Of a stretch of DNA of 9,593 nucleotides, positions 1 through 7,367 are shown piece after piece (within the stretch, counting starts at the first letter, position 1; the number at the start of each line of letters is the position of its first letter). Position numbers and translations under genes: made by a program. The DNA is from Bdellovibrionales bacterium (GTDB taxonomy: Bacteria > Bdellovibrionota > JAFGOL01): contig JAKIZQ010000033.1 in assembly GCA_022707945.1 (NCBI GenBank), forward strand, positions 1 to 9,593. Direction: 5' to 3'. The notes beneath the pieces were generated by a model that saw nothing but the letters and a program-made list of their open reading frames with translations, made no database searches and was not told the origin of the DNA.

Positions 1-1176
1 TTTGTAATGAGGATAATAATCAGTTCAGAATTTGCAGCACTTAATGCTGTTACGACAGGTATAGTCGCTGGTATAGTTCTTGATGGCAATTTTACAATAG
101 GCGCTTATGTAATGCTTTCTAGTTTTATAGCAATAGTCTCATTGACTAGGTTCGAAGAAAGAACATCATTATTAAGAGCAGGACTTATAGCAGGTTTATT
201 CCAGTTCCTATTTGCGGCAGTTGTTATGTTATCTAAGGTCTATACTTTGAACTTTGAGTGGTATCATCTAGTCTATGCCGCAGGAGCGGGGTTTATTAGT
301 GCTATACTCAGTGCTTTTGTTACAGAGGCTGTGATACCTATATTTGAATATGCTTTTCATTATACTACTAATATAAAATTATTGGAGTTCGCTAATACTA
401 ATCATCCATTGTTAAGGGAACTTTTGATAAAAGCATCTGGTACCTATAATCACAGTATGATAGTTGGTCAGCTTGCTGCCGCTGGTGCAGATGCCATAGG
501 GGCTAATTCATTGTTGGCCAGAGTTGGTTCTTATTATCATGATATAGGAAAAATGGGTAAGGCCATGTACTTTATAGAGAACCAACAAGGTGGAGCAAAT
601 CCACACGATAAGCTCAACCCCACCATGAGCTCTAGGATATTAGTGTCACATGTTAGAGACGGTGTTAAGCTTGGAAGGGAATATAATCTTGGTAAGCCAA
701 TAGTTGATATCGTAGAACAACATCACGGGACATCGTTAATGAAGTTCTTTTATGCAAAGGCAGTTGAAGCAAATAAAGAAGTTGATGAAATGGATTACAG
801 GTATCCTGGCCCAAAACCAAAGAGCAGAGAAGCTGTACTTGTTATGATAGCAGATTCTTGTGAGGCAGCATGCAGGACACTCGAAGAACCAACTCCAGCA
901 AGGATAAAGAACACGGTAGATAATATAGTAAATAATATCTTTGCTGATGGTCAATTTGACGAGAGCAACATCACTCTAAAAAGGCTTAAGATAATAAGTA
1001 ATGTGTACACAAAAATATTAATAGCGCTTCATCATAGCAGGATAGAGTACCCAGAACTGCAGACTTCGGAGGATAGAAATGGTGGAGATCATAATGAACG
1101 CAGAAGAAGGGATAAATATACCCAGAAGATTGTTGATGACGACGATCAAAAAGACACTGCAGATAGCAGGTTATAA
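1..1176 (+). CDS. pgpH: PgpH-like 7TM-HD cyclic-dinucleotide phosphodiesterase, 5' partial
   Basis: The frame is open at base 1, so only the C-terminal 391 residues are present; family members are usually about 700-850 residues, with an extracellular domain and further helices upstream. Numbering from base 1, roughly residues 10-112 hold about four hydrophobic segments, the end of the 7TM region. The cytosolic HD domain follows: His151, His180-Asp181 (YYHDIGK), His217, the pair His241-His242 (EQHHGT) and Asp285 (IADSCEA), the full metal-ligand set expected for PgpH-type enzymes. Characterised PgpH proteins hydrolyse c-di-AMP to pApA at the inner face of the membrane; substrate here is inferred by family. 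The conserved domain ends near the HHSRIEYPEL stretch (about 344-353). The remaining Arg/Asp-rich tail is encoded mostly within the overlap with ybeY and looks like overprinted sequence. Adjacency to ybeY matches the Firmicutes phoH-pgpH-ybeY order. Family assignment is firm. Confidence 0.93.
   Translation, partial: FVMRIIISSEFAALNAVTTGIVAGIVLDGNFTIGAYVMLSSFIAIVSLTRFEERTSLLRAGLIAGLFQFLFAAVVMLSKVYTLNFEWYHLVYAAGAGFISAILSAFVTEAVIPIFEYAFHYTTNIKLLEFANTNHPLLRELLIKASGTYNHSMIVGQLAAAGADAIGANSLLARVGSYYHDIGKMGKAMYFIENQQGGANPHDKLNPTMSSRILVSHVRDGVKLGREYNLGKPIVDIVEQHHGTSLMKFFYAKAVEANKEVDEMDYRYPGPKPKSREAVLVMIADSCEAACRTLEEPTPARIKNTVDNIVNNIFADGQFDESNITLKRLKIISNVYTKILIALHHSRIEYPELQTSEDRNGGDHNERRRRDKYTQKIVDDDDQKDTADSRL
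1067..1073 (+). promoter_or_regulatory. Strong Shine-Dalgarno site for ybeY
   Basis: CGGAGGA lies six bases upstream of the ATG at 1079, inside the coding sequence of the preceding phosphodiesterase gene. It decides the ybeY start in favour of 1079 rather than the in-frame ATG at 1094, and it supports the unusually long overlap of the two genes. Confidence 0.75.
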
Positions 1177-1531
1177 CAAAAAGAAGACCACCGTCAGTGT
1201 ATCTTTAGTAAGGGATGCAACAATTAAGAAATTGAACAAGTCTTTTAGGGGCAAGAACTCAGCGACTGATGTTCTTAGTTTTATACCATTGGATATTTGC
1301 AAGACACACAATGGATTTTTGGGAGATATAATTATTAGTGTTGATACTGCAAAAAAAAATGCTAAAGAACAGGAAGTTGCTTTTAAGGAAGAACTTTTAA
1401 GACTTTCTGTTCATGGAGTACTACATCTTTTAGGCTACGATCATGAATTTAATGCTAAAAAGAAAGACGCAGCTAAGATGTTTGCTTTGCAAGAAAAGAT
1501 AATGAATAAACTTAGAGTGGAGTTTTTATAA
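1079..1531 (+). CDS. ybeY: Endoribonuclease YbeY (16S rRNA maturation)
   Basis: The 150-residue product has the usual YbeY length. It carries the metal-binding signature HGVLHLLGYDH at residues 112-122, with His112, His116 and His122 as the expected zinc ligands. The conserved upstream block FRGKNSATDVLSF (about 56-68) is also present. YbeY is a single-strand-specific metal-dependent RNase involved in 16S rRNA 3'-end maturation and ribosome quality control in the cytoplasm. The start at 1079 is chosen because of the strong Shine-Dalgarno site and because the N-terminus (MVEIIMNAE) aligns with typical YbeY starts. The gene begins 98 nt inside the phosphodiesterase gene in the +1 frame, and its TAA is immediately followed by the GTG of prfB. 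Translational coupling across all three genes is therefore likely. Confidence 0.97.
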   Translation: MVEIIMNAEEGINIPRRLLMTTIKKTLQIAGYNKKKTTVSVSLVRDATIKKLNKSFRGKNSATDVLSFIPLDICKTHNGFLGDIIISVDTAKKNAKEQEVAFKEELLRLSVHGVLHLLGYDHEFNAKKKDAAKMFALQEKIMNKLRVEFL

Positions 1532-2641
1532 GTGGAGAATATAAACGAAGTAAAACATGCCTACCAAGAATACAAAGAAAGAATGAGTAAGCTCCATTCT
1601 CTTTTATTACTTGATGACAAAGCCGTACGTCTAAAACAGATAGAGCAGGACCTTTCTGATCCTAATGTCTGGAACGATAGGGAAAAGGCGCAGAACCTTA
1701 ATAAAGAAGCAGCATCCTTAAGACGATTAATAGACGCATGGGCTAGTGCTAATTCGAAGATAAATGATGGTTTAGGCCTTTGCGAGTTAATAGAACTTGA
1801 ATCTGATATGAGTATGTTGCCAGATGCTATCAAAGAGGTTGTAGATGTAGGAAAGCTTGTTGCTGATATGGAATTTAGGAGAATGTTAGGTGGGGAATTT
1901 GATCATTTAGGAGCCATCCTTACCATTAATGCAGGTGCTGGTGGAACAGATGCTCAGGACTGGGCGCAGATGCTGTTTAGGATGTATACAAGATGGATGG
2001 AAAGAAAAGGGTATAAATTTGAAGTTGTTGATTATCAAGATGGTGAAGAAGCAGGTATAAAGAGTGCTACGATACTTGTTAACGGTGAATACGCCTATGG
2101 TTATTTAAAAGCAGAAATAGGCATACACAGGGTCGTTAGGATATCCCCATTTGATAGCAATGCTAGAAGGCATACTTCTTTTGCCGCTGTATATACCTCT
2201 CCTCAAATAGAGGACGATATCAATGTTGATATAAATGAAGCAGATCTAAAGGTAGATACATATAGGTCTGGTGGTGCTGGTGGTCAGCACGTAAATAAAA
2301 CAGAATCAGCTATTAGAATAACTCACATGCCCACAGGCATAGTTGTACAATGTCAAAATGACAGATCTCAACACAAGAATAGGGCTACAGCTATGAAAGT
2401 TCTAAAATCAAAAATATATGAGAGAGAACTCGAAATAAGACAAGAAAAAACAGATAAGGCAAATGCTGAAAAGAAGAAAATAGAATGGGGTAGTCAAATA
2501 CGTTCTTATGTACTTCATCCTTATCAAATGGTTAAGGATCACAGAACTGATTATGAAGAAGGTAACGTTAATGCTGTGCTTGATGGAGAACTGGATTCTT
2601 TCATGGTTGAATATCTTATGGATTCTGGTGGTGCTAAGTAA
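1532..2641 (+). CDS. prfB: Peptide chain release factor 2, uninterrupted frame
   Basis: The 369-residue protein matches RF2 along its whole length. It has an N-terminal helical domain, the RF2-specific stop-codon-reading tripeptide SPF at 205-207 (RF1 would have P-x-T), and the peptidyl-tRNA hydrolysis motif GGQ at 250-252 in GAGGQHVNKTESA. RF2 terminates translation at UGA and UAA. UGA is the stop of three genes in this window (NUDIX, methyltransferase, radical SAM), so the factor is needed. The start is GTG at 1532, directly after the ybeY stop, with GGAG at 1519-1522 as ribosome site. Many bacteria encode RF2 through a programmed +1 frameshift at an in-frame UGA near codon 26. Here the frame runs straight through the equivalent position (Leu27-Asp28, CTT GAT), so that autoregulation is absent. 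The stop TAA shares its last base with the ATG of the NUDIX gene. Confidence 0.97.
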   Translation: MENINEVKHAYQEYKERMSKLHSLLLLDDKAVRLKQIEQDLSDPNVWNDREKAQNLNKEAASLRRLIDAWASANSKINDGLGLCELIELESDMSMLPDAIKEVVDVGKLVADMEFRRMLGGEFDHLGAILTINAGAGGTDAQDWAQMLFRMYTRWMERKGYKFEVVDYQDGEEAGIKSATILVNGEYAYGYLKAEIGIHRVVRISPFDSNARRHTSFAAVYTSPQIEDDINVDINEADLKVDTYRSGGAGGQHVNKTESAIRITHMPTGIVVQCQNDRSQHKNRATAMKVLKSKIYERELEIRQEKTDKANAEKKKIEWGSQIRSYVLHPYQMVKDHRTDYEEGNVNAVLDGELDSFMVEYLMDSGGAK

Positions 2642-3054
2642 TGGATATACAAACTCCAAAACTTACAGTGGATGCTATAGTAGAATACAAGGACAAGATA
2701 GTATTGATAGAAAGGAAGAACCCTCCTTATGGTTGGGCTTTGCCCGGAGGTTTTGTTGATATTGGTGAAAGTGTAGAAGCAGCTGTTCGTCGTGAAATGA
2801 TGGAAGAAATAAATACTGAATTACTTGATCTAAAACAATTTGGTGTTTATTCCAACCCAAAAAGAGATCCAAGGTTCCATACTGTATCTGTTATTTTTAC
2901 CGCAAGATCAAAAAGTGAACCCTTCGCTGGAGATGATGCAAAAAATGTAAAACTTTGTTCTGAAGCAGATATAAAGGAACTCTCAATAAATAAACAGATA
3001 TGCTTTGATCATTCGGATATATTAAAAGATTATTTTAAAGCCAACTTATCTTGA
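2641..3054 (+). CDS. NUDIX hydrolase, ADP-ribose pyrophosphatase-like
   Basis: The 137-residue protein is a single NUDIX domain. The Nudix box spans residues 37-59 (G37, E43, R51-E52, E55-E56) and fits GX5EX7REUXEEXGU, except that the penultimate Gly is Asn58, a substitution seen in other family members. These Glu residues bind the catalytic Mg2+. The preceding GWALPGG and the following NPKRDPRFH/TVSVIF block resemble small ADP-ribose pyrophosphatase-type NUDIX proteins, which cleave nucleoside diphosphates linked to another moiety. The precise substrate cannot be read from sequence, and 8-oxo-dGTP or another dinucleotide is possible. The ATG overlaps the prfB stop by one base (TAATG), indicating coupled translation at the end of the operon. 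The 3' end overlaps the converging tilS gene by 20 nt. Confidence 0.9.
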   Translation: MDIQTPKLTVDAIVEYKDKIVLIERKNPPYGWALPGGFVDIGESVEAAVRREMMEEINTELLDLKQFGVYSNPKRDPRFHTVSVIFTARSKSEPFAGDDAKNVKLCSEADIKELSINKQICFDHSDILKDYFKANLS

Positions 3055-4462
3055 CCATGAGCACGTTCTTGACATTGTAATCTAGTCTATATAACTCGCT
3101 GGTTCTATGTCCACAGACCCACATTATGTTAGAGTTATTATCTGTTAATAATGGGATGTTCCATCTTTCATCTGCGGATATCTTGCTATCAATAAAAAAG
3201 TCGCTTATTTTTTTAGTTCCTCTACTACCAAAAGGAATGAATGTATCACCCTGTTTTGGTAATTTTAGCTTTAGTGGTAAAGCTATTCTGTCAAAGTTAA
3301 AGAAAGCTATGTAAGGATCATCAAAATGATATTTTTCTATGGATCTTCCGCCGGGTAAAAGCTCTGTGTCTATTTTTAGTTCAAGTCCTTCTATAAGTGT
3401 TTCACCAGGGTAATTTACCAAATATTCTTTTTCTGGATCGATGGTCTCTTTCTTATATCCTTTTAGCAACGGTCGTATCATTAACTTTGAGTAGGTCTTT
3501 ATTGCCTCTAATTCTCCAGGAAGATCTATTCTTCGTCTACCACCGTCTTTTTTGGAGCAAAGCTCTATGATCGAATCTATGTGTTGGCTACTAATGTTTT
3601 CTAGGGTGCCAGCTACTTCTCTTATCATATTTCTAATTACACGTTTTTTTATAGCGCTATGTAAAGTATCTAGTTTTTGAAGCTCAACAGTACTTTCAAA
3701 TTTAGGGTTCAAAGGATATATAATCCTTTCGCTTATTTCTCCAGCAACTAATTCTAAATATTCCATGTCATCTTTTATAAGGCCTGCAAACCTTGCAATA
3801 TTCTTTTTTGCCGAGCGGTAACATTTTTGCTCTATTGTAGGTATTATCTCGTGGCGGAAGATGTTCCTAATATAGTCTGTTTTGGAATTAGAGGAATCCT
3901 CTACATGAAGTAACCCTTTTTCTTCTGCCAATCTTGCTATCTCTTGTCTTGTGCAACAAAGAATAGGTCTAATGAATTTGCCTCTTCTTGGGAGTATACC
4001 GCTTGCACCCTTTAAACCAGCACCTCTGGTTATCCACATTATAGCTGTTTCAGAAAGATCATCTTCATTGTGCCCAGTAGCTATTTTTTGGCACGATGTT
4101 TTTTCTGCAGCCTGTTCGAGAAAACGTAGTCTGTACTTTCTTGCTGTTTCCTGAACGCTCCTTTTTTCTGTATCTGCTAAAGTTTTAATATCAAAACGTT
4201 CAGATACGAACTGTATTCTTAAATCCTCAGCAAGACCTTTAACGAATTCTTCGTCCCTATCAGATTCTTTTCCTCTTAACATATGGTTAACATGAGCAAC
4301 AACGGGCATTGGCATCTCTAAGAGCATGGCAAGATCACACAATGTATAAAGAAGGACCACGGAATCTATTCCGCCAGAAACTCCAACGAGGACTTTTTCA
4401 CCTTTTTTTATGAGCCCTTCTTTTTTTATGAACTCAAGTATTTTTAATTGAGTATCTTTCAT
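3035..4462 (-). CDS. tilS: tRNA(Ile)-lysidine synthase TilS
   Basis: TilS uses ATP to attach lysine to C34 of the CAU-anticodon tRNA-Ile, changing its decoding from AUG to AUA. That activity matters here, because ATA codons are common in every gene of the window. The 475-residue product has the full bacterial architecture. The N-terminal PP-loop ATPase carries SGGIDS at 29-34, HVNHMLRGKESDRDEEF at 57-73, TGHNEDDLSET at 129-139 and the DSSNSKTDYIRNIFRHE block at 189-205. A helical middle follows, then a C-terminal substrate-binding domain (about 386-475) with GDTFIPFG at 405-412 and KKISDFF. The start ATG at 4462 fits the N-terminus of the family; only a weak AG-rich site lies upstream. It is divergent from the permease gene across a 99-bp spacer and convergent with the NUDIX gene, so it is probably its own transcription unit. 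Confidence 0.96.
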   Translation of the reverse strand: MKDTQLKILEFIKKEGLIKKGEKVLVGVSGGIDSVVLLYTLCDLAMLLEMPMPVVAHVNHMLRGKESDRDEEFVKGLAEDLRIQFVSERFDIKTLADTEKRSVQETARKYRLRFLEQAAEKTSCQKIATGHNEDDLSETAIMWITRGAGLKGASGILPRRGKFIRPILCCTRQEIARLAEEKGLLHVEDSSNSKTDYIRNIFRHEIIPTIEQKCYRSAKKNIARFAGLIKDDMEYLELVAGEISERIIYPLNPKFESTVELQKLDTLHSAIKKRVIRNMIREVAGTLENISSQHIDSIIELCSKKDGGRRRIDLPGELEAIKTYSKLMIRPLLKGYKKETIDPEKEYLVNYPGETLIEGLELKIDTELLPGGRSIEKYHFDDPYIAFFNFDRIALPLKLKLPKQGDTFIPFGSRGTKKISDFFIDSKISADERWNIPLLTDNNSNIMWVCGHRTSELYRLDYNVKNVLMVKISWL

Positions 4463-4485
4463 TTTTTTGTTCTCTAGGCCTGATT

Positions 4486-4491
4486 TTTATA
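4486..4491 (-). promoter_or_regulatory. Candidate -10 element for tilS
   Basis: Read on the minus strand this is TATAAA, five of six matches to the sigma-70 -10 consensus, about 24 nt upstream of the tilS ATG. A poor -35-like TAGTGA lies 17 bp further upstream (plus-strand 4509-4514). The position is sensible, but in such AT-rich DNA the match is weak evidence. Confidence 0.3.
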
Positions 4492-4504
4492 ATGTTTTTA
4501 TTGA

Positions 4505-4530
4505 TAAGTCACTAGCATTCAATTGACTTA
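4505..4530. promoter_or_regulatory. 7-bp inverted repeat, candidate operator between divergent genes
   Basis: TAAGTCA (4505-4511) and TGACTTA (4524-4530) are perfect inverted copies separated by 12 bp, with centres 19 bp apart, close to two helical turns. The left arm overlaps the possible -35 of tilS and the right arm overlaps the possible -35 (TTGACT) of the permease. A related half-site, GACTT, recurs at 4542-4546. The geometry is what a dimeric regulator would use, but one occurrence in AT-rich DNA can arise by chance. Confidence 0.3.
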
Positions 4531-4552
4531 AATACTTTTTAGACTTTAAGAT
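4523..4552 (+). promoter_or_regulatory. Candidate promoter for the permease operon
   Basis: TTGACT (4523-4528, five of six to the -35 consensus) and TAAGAT (4547-4552, four of six to the -10) are 18 bp apart. Transcription would begin near 4559, leaving almost no leader before the ATG at 4562. This agrees with the absence of a Shine-Dalgarno sequence there, but it also makes the call uncertain. Confidence 0.3.
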
Positions 4553-4561
4553 ACGTTCGTT

Positions 4562-6523
4562 ATGGATATAACGTCAATAAAACAAAGTATTTTTGGTAAG
4601 CCAAAGGATGTTCATGATCCTAATATATTTCATAAACTTGCCCTAATACCAACTCTAGCATGGATTGGTTTGGGTGCTGATGGACTTTCTTCTTCTTCTT
4701 ACGGACCAGAAGAAGCTTTTAGGGTTATAGTTGATCATCCTTATTTGGCTGTACTTTTGGCTATAGCCACAGCGTTCACTGTATTCATAATAGCTTATTC
4801 TTATTCCAAGATGATAGAGTATTTTCCTACTGGTGGAGGAGGCTATGTAGTTGCAACACAAACACTCGGCAAAAAAGCAGGTGTTATTTCTGGCTCGGCC
4901 CTTATAGTAGATTATATACTTACAATTACTGTTTCTATTGCAGCGTGCGGTGATGCTATTTTTAGTTTTCTTCCAATGGAGTATCACCAATATAAATTAA
5001 TGTTCCAAGTATTCCTTGTGTTGATGTTGATAGTTATGAACATCAGGGGAGTCAAAGAATCCATATATATTTTGGCCCCTGTATTTGTAGTCTTCATAAT
5101 TACTCACATTATCTTGATTGGATATGGTTTTATAGGTCATGCTGGAGAAATAGGTCCTGTGATCCAAGAAATAAAGACAGATTATAATAACGGGCTAGCT
5201 TCGTTGGGAACTATAGGGATGATGGCTTTGTTCTTTAAGGCCTATTCTATGGGTGGTGGTACATATACTGGTATAGAGGCTGTGTCTAACGGTCTTCAAA
5301 TAATGAAAGAACCAAAAGTTAGAACTGCAAAAAGGACTATGGTCTATATGTCGTTGTCACTTGCAATTACTGCCGGAGGACTTTTATTCTGTTATCTCTT
5401 GTGGGATATAAAACCCGAACATGGAAAGACGATGAATGCACTGTTATCTGAACGAGTATTTGAAGCATGGGCTTTTGGTGGAGTAATTGCTTTAATAACT
5501 ATATTTTCTGAAGGAGCTCTTTTAACTGTTGCAGCACAAGCTGGTTTTATAGATGGTCCAAGGGTTATGGCCAATATGGCTTTAGATGGATGGCTACCTA
5601 AGAGATTCGCATCATTGTCGGAAAGATTAACAATGCGTGACGGAGTTCTCTTGATGGGTTTTGCCGCCATCCTCGTTCTTCTTTACACTGGAGGTCATAT
5701 AGGTACGCTGGTAGTAATGTATTCCATAAACGTTTTTGTTACATTTTCTCTTTCTCAATTAGGTATGTGTAAGTTTTTTGTTGTTAATAGAAAAACAAAA
5801 CCCGAGTGGAAGTCACATCTCATTATTCATTCAATAGGTTTATTACTGTGTACTACTATATTAGCAATAACATGTTATGAAAAGTTTGGAGCTGGAGGTT
5901 GGTTAACTCTTGTTTTTACATTGATGGTGGTTGTTGTGTGTTATCTTATCAAGAAACATTACAACAAGGTCTCTAAAGCAATAAAAAAACTTAATGAGAA
6001 GATAATAGAATTTCAACCATCTGGCTATCCATATAACAAAGAGGTGGTTAAACCCGACGATAGAACGGCTATACAACTTGTGAGTGGCTTTAATAGTTTT
6101 GGTATTCACTCGATGCTGTCAATACTTGATAACTTTCCTTGGGTATACAAGAACTTTATCTTTGTAGGTGTAGCAGCGGTTGATTCTGGTTCCTTTAGGA
6201 ACCATGAAGAACTTGTAGCTTATGAAGAAAATGTAAAGAAAGCCTTAAAACAATATGTTGAATATGCAAGAAAACTTGGGATGCCTGCAGATTATCGTTT
6301 TTCTGCTGGCACTGACGTTGTAGAACTTGCAACGGAGCTTTGTATAAATACAGCTAAAGAGTTCCCTAAATCAACAGTGTTTGCTGGTAAACTTACTTTC
6401 CAAGAAGAACGTTTCTATCATAAAATGCTTCATAACGATACTGCCTTCATGATACAGAAAAATCTTCAACAGTATGGTGTGACGACGGTGATATTACCTG
6501 TAACTGTTGCATTAGATGAGTAG
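4562..6523 (+). CDS. KimA/KUP-like APC-superfamily permease (probable K+ importer)
   Basis: The 653-residue protein has about 12 hydrophobic segments in residues 28-463 and a soluble C-terminal domain at about 465-653. Blocks recall Bacillus subtilis KimA (YdaO), a proton-coupled K+ importer: GADGLSSSSYG at 38-48, FPTGGGGYVV at 88-97, VDYILTITVSIAACGDAI at 116-133, YTGIEAVSN at 235-243 and FSLSQLGMC at 395-403. Asp40, Tyr47 and Thr236 occupy the positions of residues I recall as K+ ligands in KimA (Asp36, Tyr43, Thr230). The C-terminal domain, ending in MLHNDTAFMIQ and VTTVILPV, also parallels the KimA cytosolic domain. Many such proteins are annotated only as amino-acid permeases, so the substrate is inferred. 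The ATG at 4562 has no clear Shine-Dalgarno site. The stop TAG is directly followed by the methyltransferase ATG. Confidence 0.85.
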   Translation: MDITSIKQSIFGKPKDVHDPNIFHKLALIPTLAWIGLGADGLSSSSYGPEEAFRVIVDHPYLAVLLAIATAFTVFIIAYSYSKMIEYFPTGGGGYVVATQTLGKKAGVISGSALIVDYILTITVSIAACGDAIFSFLPMEYHQYKLMFQVFLVLMLIVMNIRGVKESIYILAPVFVVFIITHIILIGYGFIGHAGEIGPVIQEIKTDYNNGLASLGTIGMMALFFKAYSMGGGTYTGIEAVSNGLQIMKEPKVRTAKRTMVYMSLSLAITAGGLLFCYLLWDIKPEHGKTMNALLSERVFEAWAFGGVIALITIFSEGALLTVAAQAGFIDGPRVMANMALDGWLPKRFASLSERLTMRDGVLLMGFAAILVLLYTGGHIGTLVVMYSINVFVTFSLSQLGMCKFFVVNRKTKPEWKSHLIIHSIGLLLCTTILAITCYEKFGAGGWLTLVFTLMVVVVCYLIKKHYNKVSKAIKKLNEKIIEFQPSGYPYNKEVVKPDDRTAIQLVSGFNSFGIHSMLSILDNFPWVYKNFIFVGVAAVDSGSFRNHEELVAYEENVKKALKQYVEYARKLGMPADYRFSAGTDVVELATELCINTAKEFPKSTVFAGKLTFQEERFYHKMLHNDTAFMIQKNLQQYGVTTVILPVTVALDE

Positions 6524-7333
6524 ATGGAGTGTTTGAATCTTGTGAATATATATTCTGATCCATATTTCTATGATCTTGAATACGATATAAGAAAGGATGA
6601 TGTTCTTTTTTATATTGAACAATGCCAAATGCTTAAGACTTCTAAACCTTTAACCATATTGGAATTAGGTTGTGGCACTGGCCGTATATCTATACCGTTA
6701 GCAGTTTGTGGTTTTAGTGTTACAGGTGTTGATGTAGATAAAAATATGCTTAAATTGGCAGAGCAAAAAGCTCATGGGTTGGATATAGAATTTATCGAAG
6801 CTAATTTTATAGATCTCGATCTAAGTAAAAAATTCGACGTAGTGTTGATGCCGTACAATGCCTTTCAACACATACACAGTGATGAAGGTGTGAGTAAGTT
6901 CTTTGATAATTTAAAAAAGCACATGCATCAAGGGTCTAAGTTCATAATGGAACTTATGAACCCTTTAGACGATGATCTTTCTAGAGGTCCAGATGATTTT
7001 ATGCCGTTCGATGCATTTTATGTTAAAAAATGTACAGACGGATCTTTAAAAAGAACCAATAAAAATGACCCTGAGTCAAAGATATTGGTAATAGAAGATA
7101 CGGTAGTTTTTGATCCAATTACCAAGATAGCTAACTATAATTTATATTATTCTTTAGATGGAGAAGACCTTTTTACAAAGAGAATAGATCTAAGGATGTA
7201 TCGTGAGGAAGAGTTAAGAGAAGTTCTAATATCTAATGATTTCAATATATTAAATGTTTATGGAGATTTTAATAAAAATCCCTTAAAGGATGGTTCCCAA
7301 AGTATTGTGCTTTTTGCTGAACTCAAATATTGA
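6524..7333 (+). CDS. Class I SAM-dependent methyltransferase
   Basis: The 269-residue protein has the Rossmann-type SAM-binding fold. Motif I is ELGCGTG at 47-53, the acidic ribose-binding residue is Asp70 in GVDVDKNML, motif III-like EANFIDLDL falls at 92-100, and DVVLMPYNAFQHI follows at 105-117. The C-terminal half (about 150-269) is strand-rich and hydrophilic and gives no hint of the methyl acceptor. Small molecule, protein or RNA are all possible. The gene begins on the base after the permease stop, so the two are almost surely co-translated. The start is not secure: no good ribosome site precedes 6524, while TGGAG at 6525-6529 could serve TTG 6533 or GTG 6542, which would remove the first few residues only. 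Fold is certain; role is unknown. Confidence 0.88.
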   Translation: MECLNLVNIYSDPYFYDLEYDIRKDDVLFYIEQCQMLKTSKPLTILELGCGTGRISIPLAVCGFSVTGVDVDKNMLKLAEQKAHGLDIEFIEANFIDLDLSKKFDVVLMPYNAFQHIHSDEGVSKFFDNLKKHMHQGSKFIMELMNPLDDDLSRGPDDFMPFDAFYVKKCTDGSLKRTNKNDPESKILVIEDTVVFDPITKIANYNLYYSLDGEDLFTKRIDLRMYREEELREVLISNDFNILNVYGDFNKNPLKDGSQSIVLFAELKY

Positions 7334-7367
7334 CGAGAATTAATTATTAGAGCTATTATCACGAACC

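Noticed and set aside
736..954. Minus-strand frame of 72 codons
   Set aside because: It lies wholly inside the HD phosphodiesterase gene, is rich in Cys, Trp and Phe in an implausible way, and has no ribosome site.
1561..1833. Minus-strand frame of 90 codons inside prfB
   Set aside because: prfB is conserved throughout; the antisense frame is a shadow of its codon bias.
4463..4561. c-di-AMP (ydaO-type) riboswitch upstream of the KimA-like gene
   Set aside because: The gap is only 99 bp and shared with divergent tilS, too short for the riboswitch plus expression platform, and no conserved riboswitch-like pairing was seen.
4655..4990. Minus-strand frame of 111 codons inside the permease gene
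   Set aside because: The sense strand encodes conserved transporter motifs here; the antisense product is basic and has no domain.
7334..7367. RiPP precursor peptide gene between methyltransferase and radical SAM gene
   Set aside because: The 34-nt gap has no room for a peptide gene and no short frame with a ribosome site was found around it.
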